From Rotaria macrura (lineage: Eukaryota; Rotifera; Eurotatoria; Philodinida; Philodinidae), in the NCBI GenBank assembly GCA_900239685.1, contig OENT01000076.1:176739-240738 (forward strand): DNA of 64,000 nt, read 5' to 3'. Both the position numbers and the translations under genes were made by a program. This document shows, piece after piece, positions 34,148 through 42,460 of the stretch (within the stretch, counting starts at the first letter, position 1; each line of letters begins with the position of its first letter). The notes under the pieces were generated by a model that was given only the letters and a program-made list of their open reading frames with translations, was not told the DNA's origin and did not search any database.

Positions 34148-34252
34148 CTTGAAAATCGGCTATAAAATCATTTAATGATCTAAATCTTTGTCGTTGTTTT
34201 TCTTCGTCATCTGAAACAGCCAGGTTGTCAGTATTTGCGATCAATTCAATAT
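34148..34252 (-). pseudogene. Possible exon remnant squeezed between two elements
   Basis: About 100 bp lie between the CCTGGG end at 34145 and the CCCAGG start at 34259. On the minus strand they read as an open, charged sequence (ANTDNLAVSDDEEKQRQRF, then SLNDFIADFQ) with host-like codons, in contrast to the repeat-derived frames on either side. It could be part of a real exon interrupted by insertions. No family recognised. Confidence 0.3.
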
Positions 34253-34258
34253 TAATTA

Positions 34259-34509
34259 CCCAGGTAAATCAAAAGTGATATCCGTTACGGACCGTTTACT
34301 TGACACAGTTATACGGATTGTAACATCATCAAAATAGGGCCGTATACGGCCGTATTTTCACATTATACGACACTTTATTACTGTACCCAGAAACAGTACC
34401 GTATACGGAGCCGTATTCTGTGAAGATGCTGCCGTATACGGCCCTATTTGATTGATGTTACGGTCCTTATAATTGCGGCAAGTAAACGGTCCATATCATT
34501 CGACCTGGG
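34259..34509. mobile_element. MITE-like foldback element, CCCAGGT...ACCTGGG ends, TACGG words
   Basis: 251 bp flanked by TA on both sides (34257-34258, 34510-34511). The two halves are imperfect complements: GGACCGTTTACTTG, ATAGGGCCGTATACGG and TAACATCA each appear on the left and, complemented, on the right. The interior is made of GTATACGG/CCGTATAC words. A TA duplication fits a Tc1/mariner-type mover acting in trans. No coding capacity. Same ends as 31609-31893. Confidence 0.75.
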
Positions 34510-34639
34510 TAGATTTGAACGTAAATGTGTTAGAATTTCAATTTTTTTAGTAACCGATACAGACTCTGAAGGATGAGAACAGAGCGATGGATTGTGAGCG
34601 CCATTAGATAAATATAAAAATTGACTTCACTTTTCTATG

Positions 34640-34815
34640 TCAAACTCGAAAAATTTATCCTTTGAACATCAACGAACGGCAGTCGTGCGGCCGTCTTACC
34701 CGAAAAGAAGAAGCTACACGCAGCTGTCGTATCCTTCCATCACCCAAAGTATCCTGAGCGCGGCGCCCGTCCACATCCCGCATTCCGTACCCGCACTGCG
34801 GTGCACGTCTCTGAT
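34640..34815. repeat. GC-rich patch, GCGGCC/GTCC words
   Basis: Region with CGTGCGGCCGTC, GAGCGCGGCGCCCGTCC and CTGCGGTGCACG, clearly GC-richer than its flanks. A 60-codon open frame in it is probably chance. Similar in style to the 32.0-kb patch; terminal repeats not found. Confidence 0.4.
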
Positions 34816-34989
34816 ATAATTATATGTATGTTAATAATAAAAAGGAAAACTAATAAAAGAACTTCTAGTCTTTACTCTTATATTTGAACTTCGAATATTG
34901 CAAAATTTCTTTTCACTGAAATCAACTAGATAAAGAGCATTGGTGAACAAGAATTTCGATTTGAATCTTCATTCATTACCGTGAACGAA

Positions 34990-35110
34990 CCAGATGCCGT
35001 CTTAGGGCAAGTGTTTCTGCTCTTGCCTGCGCGGATCTACCCTGAAAATGACTCGTTCATTTTTTTTGGTTTGCCCAGCCCCGTCCTGAGGGTGGGGCAG
35101 GGAGTTTAAA
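34990..35110. repeat. GC-richer patch with GGGCA/TGCCC words
   Basis: Contains AGGGCAAGTG, CTCTTGCCTG, TTGCCCAGCCCCGTCC and GGGTGGGGCAGG. TGCCCAGCCCCGTCC pairs partly with the G-rich string that follows. Words of the same kind recur at 37020-37130. Confidence 0.4.
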
Positions 35111-35246
35111 CTGATTAAGCCTAGTAGATGATTTAAAAACTTCATTCAAATTATGCGATTGCTTTCGAATTTCGTACCCTTACTTTATGTTATTTCTTAG
35201 TCCCCCAATCATAGTTACTATGTAATTCAACACTGTCATGTACCAG

Positions 35247-35263
35247 AAAAAAGAACTGTTGTA
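35247..35263. repeat. 17-bp target site duplication, left copy
   Basis: AAAAAAGAACTGTTGTA immediately before the tRNA-like head. The same string follows the poly(A) at 35604-35620. An A-rich duplication of this size is typical of L1-type target-primed insertion. Confidence 0.9.
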
Positions 35264-35337
35264 GCCGGGGATGGCGTAGTGGTTCTATGCATCTGATTAT
35301 GGTCAGATATCAGAAGGTTCGATCCCTTCCCCTGGCT
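35264..35337 (+). tRNA. tRNA-like head of the retroposon (His-like, anticodon ATG)
   Basis: A full cloverleaf can be drawn: acceptor GCCGGGG/CCCTGGC (one G-T pair), D-stem GCGT/ATGC, anticodon stem TCTGA/TCAGA with loop TTATGGT, T-stem GAAGG/CCTTC with loop TTCGATC. A box TGGCGTAGTGG and B box GGTTCGATCCC both match the pol III consensus. The anticodon would be ATG; animal tRNA-His uses GTG, so this looks like a G34-to-A derivative of tRNA-His and probably does not translate. It provides the retroposon's internal promoter. Confidence 0.7.
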
Positions 35338-35577
35338 TCGTGCATTCAGTGTCAAGATATATGGTATCGGAAGAATAAACAAAAGAAAAAGCAACGATGC
35401 ACGTTATCGTCATCATTGGTTCGAATTCGATTTTCATTCTGTTCGTTTTCATTTCTTTGTATTCTTTCTCTGTTTGTTATCATTATCATGACCGTTGCAT
35501 ACATTCGTAAGCGTCCTCAAAAATTGTAAAAAATCTCCCAAAAATATGTATGGATGTCACGAATAAAATTCAGCGTA

Positions 35578-35603
<26 letters not shown>
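35264..35603 (+). mobile_element. tRNA-headed poly(A) retroposon (SINE-like or chimeric retrocopy)
   Basis: A complete tRNA-like head (35264-35337) is followed by about 240 bp of unrelated body and a pure poly(A) tail of about 25 A, all within a perfect 17-bp target duplication. The body ends with an AATAAA signal (35564-35569) shortly before the poly(A). It also carries a plus-strand frame encoding a hydrophobic stretch and basic end (LSLFVIIIMTVAYIRKRPQKL) that stops at 35527-35529. So the tail looks like the 3' end of a polyadenylated mRNA. It may be a SINE family of the tRNA-plus-tail type, or a one-off tRNA-mRNA chimera made by template switching of a LINE reverse transcriptase. The intact duplication and tail imply a young insertion. 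Confidence 0.85.
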
Positions 35604-35615
<12 letters not shown>

Positions 35616-35620
35616 TTGTA
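35604..35620. repeat. 17-bp target site duplication, right copy
   Basis: AAAAAAGAACTGTTGTA following the poly(A), identical to 35247-35263. The exact border with the poly(A) is ambiguous because the duplication itself begins with A. Confidence 0.9.
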
Positions 35621-38600
35621 TAAGCTCCAGAAATCACATGATTTTAATGGACTTCTTATGTTTAAAAATTGAGTGAAAGTGCTTCTATTTCAATCAGATT
35701 ATTCAATTCTCAACCTTTCGAATAATGATATGGATGAAAGATGTATTTCCGAAAGTGAAACATAAAAATAGGAATTTGTTTTCGAACTTCTTTACTAAGA
35801 CAAATAGTTCTTGTAACACTAGGGTAATCTTTCTCATATCCTGTTTCAACATACAATAATAATAACTAGCTTAACGTACAAAATATAATAGCAATAAATA
35901 AAACTCTTCTCTCATTTCCATGTAATAAGAAATGGCGACTTTCTTTCAGGAAAGTTCATGTAACCCTACCCTAGCAATTCTGGTCTTCTATGCATCGCCT
36001 AGATTTTTCCTCACATTTACCTTTAGAATGAAAGATTTAACGAAATATTGTGAGACTCGTTTGTCCATGTAGGAAAACGGTTAAAGATCAGATTAAAATC
36101 GATTGTGTCTGACGTAAAAGTTAATTGAAATGGCACTATTTTGGTGTGGCTATAGTCAGAGTTTTCAATCAAAAATATAGATTTCATTTAATTGTAAGAT
36201 TTTTTAATAATATTTTGGGTGAAATAACTTGAATCCGTTGAAATCGATTTCTAATAATCGGTTACGATTGCTTTATTTTGAATCAGCGACTATGACATAT
36301 TAAAAATAGACTTAAATCGAACAAAGTCGCTCCATTAGCTGAGAAAATCTGATGAAAGTAATGCCACTACAATTGATTATTGACCAGAAAAGAATCAATT
36401 TTAAACTGAACATGAGTTTTTTATCGTTGGTAGGCGTTTTTAGAAACTAAATATTAAAAAATACTAAATTTTTTTAACCGATAAAATAGTTCAATAGAAG
36501 AACAGCGATTTTAATTGTTAAACTATTGTCTGTTACTCAAAAGTTAGGCTTGAAATAAATAAATCTTAAGAAATTTGAGAATTTTTGAAAGAAAAAGTAG
36601 GAATCTGATTAGCTTCTATTTCATCTTCCTTATTTTCCTGTTAGCGAACTTCTAATATAAAATGATTGTTTATTCATAATGAGTATTAAACGAAAGATGG
36701 CTAAATTTCAGCAGAGCTGACTATAGTATTATTATCACATTGAAAGGTAATTTCTGACTAGATTCCTTATTTACATTTCTTTTATCCCCATAAGCTTCTT
36801 AAGCTAAGTAAGACAGTCTTCTGATATGGAAACTTCTTCAAAAAAAGCACTTCAAAAATAAATTTGAATGGAATACAAAAGTGAGAATCTAGAAACAATG
36901 TTTAATCGATTGAACATCAAATAATTAGTTTAAACTTCGATAAAAATATTGTCAATTTAATCTTTTTTCTAATAAAAATAGTGAATTTTAATCAGATTCT
37001 GTGAAAAATGAAAATTGGAATCAGGGCGTAAAACAAAAACTCGCCGTGCCCTATCTCAGGGCAGAGCATCGGGGCAACCCTGCCTTGTGATGGTCTCTGG
37101 AACGAACCGAAACAGTCGTAGACTGTCGCTTCTTCAATCGACTGTTGAAGAAACAGAAAGAAACGCGAAAGAACAATGTTCGACGAGAAAATAAAATCCA
37201 AAATCGTTCACACTTTAATGTTAAGTTACATAAAACAAAACATGTTATTTTAGTTTTGACAGCTGTACCCTATAAGGTGCGCAATAAACTGATGCCAAAA
37301 TCTTGGAGTCTGAAAGTTATTCAGGGCTAAATGAAAATCTCAATTACATAGGATGTTTTTGATTATTATGTGAAACAAGCAACTTTAGATCTGCTTGGCA
37401 TACAGTCAGAGTATCTTACAGTGGATAGCAATCGGAATTTTTAAGTATCACAAACAAGCAAATTTTTTTTCTCTATTGTCTCTACATGAAATACAATAAG
37501 GATGGTTGGAACAAATAATGTATGCGTTAAATCAATGAATGGGTTCATCTTCAAACTCATTCATACAAAGATGAAGGAGACATAGAATACCATTTTACAT
37601 AAGAAAATTTAATATTACACTATATTAATTGTAGTCAAATCATCTAAATCCTTACCACTGTACAGAACACTAGACCCATTAGATTTATATTTGTGTCCGA
37701 TTAATTATGTAAATTACTTGTAAATGTCCCCCTTATTTACTGTTTTTTTCTCGAACAATACGTGACAAAGTTTTACTATCATAAGAAGCTAATGTTTTTT
37801 CGTTTTATACTCTTCGGCATAAACACTAATCGTATATTCAGTGAAAATTCTATATCTAAATAGTCCGAACTCATTCTATAATTGATATCTAGCGTCATCT
37901 ATGTATGTCATATTGTTGAAAATTCATACTCTAATTCACGTAAATCATTTAAATATTGATTACAGTAAGAAATAAATGATTTTCGAATTTTTTTTCGTAC
38001 CATTTTACAATAATCATAACATTAGAAATAAGGCAAACTTGATCTCCAATGGATGAATTTTATTAAACTTGTCGAACTACATCCATTTTATTTATTTATT
38101 TATTTCATTATCATCCATTCTTTCGGTATAGTAGTCCATGCAACTAGATTTATCAGTTACAATCGATCACTACTCACATTGACGATAGTTTCACAATTGT
38201 GCCTGATTCTCTAGAAAGCAAAAACCGGGGACGTTTCTATTGACGATTATTGATATTTTGGATTATTATTTTTAGACTGAAACACTACTAAACCATCCAT
38301 ATAATTCAATCATGAAACTCCAAAACAAAATGATACTTTCAGTATACATAGCGAAACTTTTATATTCTTTGAGTATAAATAAAATTTAATTTTTAGACAT
38401 CTTTTTCAGTTATCCAAATCTGTATGTATTTTTTCTCGATGAACACGATTTTTACTGCAATGGATAATGATGAATTGTAAATCTAAACATAAATTTATAA
38501 TAGAATCGTTCGTTTTTTTGAGGATTTTAGCTAGTTGCACAATTCTTTGCTTTTTTCACGAAACGAATATTTTCTTGCTTCCTTTTCTAGATTATAAACA

Positions 38601-38627
38601 TCTTGTTTTTGTTTGATTTTAATAATC
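35621..38627. other. Intergenic, with a GC-richer patch near 37.05 kb
   Basis: Mostly AT-rich DNA with no gene. A patch at about 37020-37130 holds GGGCA/TGCCC words (GCCCTATCTCAGGGCAGAGC, CGGGGCAACCCTGCC) like those at 35 kb. The last 50 bp before RPL11 contain a CTTTTCTAG acceptor-like site at about 38582-38590. Confidence 0.55.
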
Positions 38628-39784
38628 ATGACTGGACGGAAAGACAATAAAACAACAGTCGCCACGACAAGTCCAACCAAAACTGGCACAACTACTGGCC
38701 GAGTCATCAAGAAAGATAAAACCAAAAATGTTATGCGTGATTTACGTATTCGTAAACTATGTTTAAATATTTGTGTCGGTGAATCTGGTGATCGTTTGAC
38801 ACGTGCATCGAAAGTGCTTGAACAATTAACTGGTCAAACACCAGTATTTTCAAAAGCACGTTATACAGTACGATCATTCGGTATTCGTCGTAATGAAAAA
38901 ATCGGTGTTTTCTGTACTGTACGCGGTGAAAAAGCTAAAGAAATATTAGAAAAAGGTCTCAAAGTTAAAGAATATGAGTTGCACAAAGGCAATTTTAGCG
39001 AAATGGGCAATTTCGGCTTTGGTATTCAGGAACACATCGATTTAGGTATGTGTAAATATGTTTCTGATGATTGATAAAAATACAGGTACAGAGGAATCTC
39101 AGTAATAAACATCAAATGATCGTCGACTAATCTATTCCTGTTTTTAAATTGATTTAAAGTGCAAAGCTATTCAGTTATGACTCGACAACTAAGTCAGTAG
39201 AGATTTTTCATGCTGATCAGTATTCGGGAAGAGTTTGAATTGTACCTAGATTTGATAGTGTACATAGTAGAACCCGATATCTACTTTGCTCATGAAACAC
39301 GTTCAGGGAAATACCACGAAAACTCGTCTTTCATTTAATTGATTCAAATTCTCCGAGCTCTTCCTAAAGTTAGAATTTTTACATTACGTCATTAATTTGA
39401 ATATCTGATGATCACGATTTATCTTTCGGCTATACTATCATAATGTTGTACTGCTTCATTGCAGAAGTATATTACCATTGAATTTCAGGTATTAAATACG
39501 ATCCTTCCATTGGTATTTATGGTATGGACTTTTATGTCGTACTTGGCCGTGCTGGCTATGATATTGGTAAACGAAAACATAAGAAAGCCCGCAAAGGTGC
39601 TTCACACAGAATATCTAAAGACGAAGCTATCAAATGGTTTCAACAAACTTACGATGGTGTTATTTTGCCTGGTATGGCAATAAAAACAAATTTCATTCCC
39701 TATTGATTCTATTGTTGTTCTATTTCAGGTGGTAAGCCGAAGAAATCAGGTGGTGGTCACCACAAACGTGGCAAAAAGAAATAA
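38628..39784 (+). CDS. RPL11: 60S ribosomal protein L11 (uL5), 218 aa
   Basis: Exons 38628-39045, 39489-39671, 39729-39784 (introns 443 and 57 bp, both phase 1). The core is unmistakable: [83 protein letters not shown]. uL5 binds 5S rRNA with uL18 in the large subunit; in vertebrates the free protein also restrains MDM2. Compared with human RPL11 (178 aa) there are about 24 extra N-terminal residues, Thr/Lys-rich, and about 16 extra C-terminal residues ([17 protein letters not shown]) supplied by the last small exon. ATG 38628 is chosen because the upstream in-frame Met adds only MILI. AATAAA at 39870-39875. Confidence 0.96.
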
Positions 39785-40737
39785 ACCACAAAACTTCGTT
39801 CGTTTTTTTTTGCTTATTGTTTATCGATTTGAGTAAACAATAGACAACAATTTGTATGCCGATAAAAGAAATAAAAACATAACCGAACATCTTGAATAAC
39901 AAGAAGAAAAACTCTATTGCTCTTTTTTTTAGATATGCTCTTCGAAGACATTTATAATAGACCTGTGATCAGAAATATCTTTTTCGAATGTTCAGTGTGT
40001 CAAGTTTGAAATAGATTATTCGGCACTGTCGTTTCTTTGTTTTTCACACTAAGGTACACTCTTATGATGTATGAGAAATGAAGGAAAAGCGGAAGAAGAA
40101 AAGTATTTGAAATGCACTTCGCAAATGACTTCAACTCATATAAATTTATTACAAGACGAAAGAAATCGTTAATTAATGGGATCCGTTCTATCGTATAATT
40201 GTCCACACATTTGTTCCATACTTAGATTGCATCTACTATGGACCGTCTATATTTCGTTAATGATTAGAATCTTTTAGTGTCAAATCCATAAGTCTTGCTT
40301 TTGAGATAGATTTCGTTTCTCTCAAATGGTAGTACTAAAAGCCAAACGATGAAGATCAATAAATCGTACCTGATTCAATACTCTAATTGTGATGAACAGT
40401 ATTATTTACTTTTTCGATGTATCTATTTTTTGCGTATAGACACAATTGATAAGATCAAATTTAAGCTGTTGAAATTCAACGTTTTCAATTAAATTTTCAT
40501 AGAATGGTAATGATTAGATTTCAAAACTAGGAAACAGTCAAAATTCTATAAAAAAAAGAATATCGGTAGTTAGTTTTAGAATTCTCTAAGATCGTGCGAA
40601 GAGCTAGTCAAGACGTGTTTAAACGAATCTATGAATTTCTTATATTTAGTTGCACTTTCAAATATGTACACTTTTATATCTTGCTCATTTCGTTAGACGT
40701 CCTCTATAGACATTGTCTTATATCATTGATCTATGCA
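39785..40737. other. Intergenic between RPL11 and SYS1
   Basis: RPL11 3' UTR to about 39890, then AT-rich DNA. The frame upstream of the SYS1 Met is open back to 40594, but only residues from 40738 on resemble SYS1. Confidence 0.6.
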
Positions 40738-41306
40738 ATGAGTGGGTTTCGAAATCAAAAATGGGATCCAAGGTTGATCATAAGTCAGATTATTGCCGTT
40801 CAAGCGTTGTACTATATTGGATTTGGCTTTTGGATATTCTTCATAACAAAAGCCAGTAATCAAGTATTGTCACTTGATTATCTTTTCTCTTACAAAGTAA
40901 GATTTAAGAGAAAATATAATTAATGTTCGATCGATATCACATTTAGGCATTAGCGTTATCCAATTCGAATGGACGTCTCTTTGCCATTGTATTTTTACTC
41001 AATGCGTTAACAGGGTAAATAAAAATCCATCGATATTTTATAAATGTTTTTATTTATTTTCTTCATTTTAGTTCCATTGCTATTTTCTATTTAGTTGGCC
41101 GGTATAAACAATGCTTAGATTTTTCCGTAACACTTCATCTGTATCATTTTATTGCTTGTTGCATTTATAATTTTCAATATCCGATTTCATTATCTTGGTA
41201 TGTTGTACAATTTTTGTCGATTATTATCATGACGATAATTTCGGAACGTTTTTCAAAAAAATATGAACTACAAACTATACCCCTTACGTCACGTGCTGAT
41301 CTTTAG
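40738..41306 (+). CDS. SYS1: SYS1 homologue, Golgi integral membrane protein, 153 aa
   Basis: Exons 40738-40896, 40947-41014, 41072-41306 (introns 50 and 57 bp). Matches the SYS1 family along its length: FRNQKWDPRLIISQIIAVQ, GRLFAIVFLLNALTG, YKQCLDFSVTLHLYHFIAC, SLSWYVVQF and TIPLTS near the end. Four hydrophobic segments fit the known four-pass topology, and 153 aa is close to human SYS1 (156 aa). SYS1 sits in the trans-Golgi and recruits the Arf-like GTPase ARFRP1/Arl3, which in turn supports golgin recruitment and endosome-to-Golgi traffic. Start 40738 aligns with the family's N-terminus. AATAAA at 41498-41503. Confidence 0.94.
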
Positions 41307-41883
41307 AATCTGTTTATGTAAATACGTTTATTTTATTTGACAATGCACTAGATCTGTTTTAATTAATTTATTATTGTGCGTGTGTTTTTTAATTTTGTGT
41401 TCTTCTAAACAGAAAAAGAATAATTTTGTTACAAAAACGTTTCTTTCTGAAGAACCAAAATAATCATTTTTAATATCGAGTTACTTATGTGATTGAAAAT
41501 AAAACATAATATTAGTAATTGGGCGAGACGAGCAAGTCGCTTCTAAATAAATCTATAAAAATTGTTTTTATTTTTCAAAATTCGTTGTGTGAATGAAAGA
41601 AAAAACATTCGAGTTTCAATTCGATCATCTCATGCAACTTTTCAGACTTGAAATCTATCTGTTGTATGGAAATTGTTTTATTTCAATCAGATTATTTAGC
41701 TATTGTGTAAAGACGATGATTTGCGTAACGTTTAGACTAGTGGAAAAATTTTTTTTCGTCGACGAAACGTCTTCGCAATTTATGATGGAGTGTATGTAGT
41801 TAGTCATGTGATGTAATCGAACTTTAAAAAACGATCATTTATTTAACAAAAAATAATATGAAAATTTAGCTATGGAATGGTAC
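41307..41883. other. SYS1 3' flank
   Basis: Contains the SYS1 poly(A) signal (41498). A 68-codon open frame at 41593-41799 has no support. Confidence 0.55.
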
Positions 41884-41956
41884 GCCCGTGTGGCTCAGTG
41901 GCTAGAGCACTGGTCTAGTAAACCAGGGGTCGACAGTTCAATTCTGTCCTCGGGCA
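41884..41956 (+). tRNA. trnT-AGT: tRNA-Thr (AGT)
   Basis: A 73-nt cloverleaf without intron. Acceptor GCCCGTG/CTCGGGC (one T-T mismatch), anticodon stem CTGGT/ACCAG with loop CTAGTAA (anticodon AGT, decoding ACU/ACC after inosine formation), T-stem GACAG/CTGTC with loop TTCAATT, discriminator A. The A box TGGCTCAGTGG is perfect; the B box (AGTTCAATTCT) departs from consensus at a few positions. A T9 run follows 12 bp downstream. Not flanked by target duplications, so it appears to be a true gene. CCA is not encoded, as expected for a eukaryote. Confidence 0.9.
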
Positions 41957-42460
41957 TAGCACAAAAAATTTTTTTTTCTTCCTCTACTGCATAAAAGTTT
42001 CTGTTGTCAGTGTGCTCGACTGTGTATGATATTTACTTAGATCTATGGAAGAAATAAATTGCTAATTTACTAATTTATATAGTAGTAATGTTAATCTTAA
42101 ACGAAGATACAGTAGTATTGCGTTTCGTTGACTTAATCATTGTGTGTCTGTGAGACATTTTGTTTAATAGGTTAAATAAATACAAAGCACGTTTTCTTTT
42201 TCCTTTTACTTTGTAACAGATGATAAATGAAAAACAATATGAGTCATGTAGAAAGAACTAATGAATAGACATTTAAAACATTGCTTTTTATTTCATATCC
42301 GCTCGTTGTTTATGTCGTACCAGGTTGGTATGGAAATAGCCTCACAATAGAACCCATGGGTGCTTTAGATTATATTATGTCTGATGGGACAATTAAGAAG
42401 AAATATTTTTAAATCTTATCATGATAAATATCACTATAAATTTCACATATGTTTTAGATA
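41957..42460. other. Spacer between tRNA-Thr and INPP1
   Basis: Includes the pol III terminator at 41969. Otherwise AT-rich without features. Ends in GTTTTAGATA directly before the INPP1 ATG. Confidence 0.6.
41969..41977 (+). terminator. RNA polymerase III terminator of tRNA-Thr
   Basis: Nine consecutive T on the coding strand, 12 bp past the tRNA 3' end, a standard pol III stop signal. Confidence 0.85.

Noticed and set aside
33879-34244. 121-codon minus-strand frame
   Set aside because: Most of it reads through the TTCCGG patch. Only the about 32 codons outside the patch look coding and are listed separately as a remnant.
34637-34819. 60-codon frame
   Set aside because: Lies in a GC-rich patch, no homology, no splice or poly(A) context.
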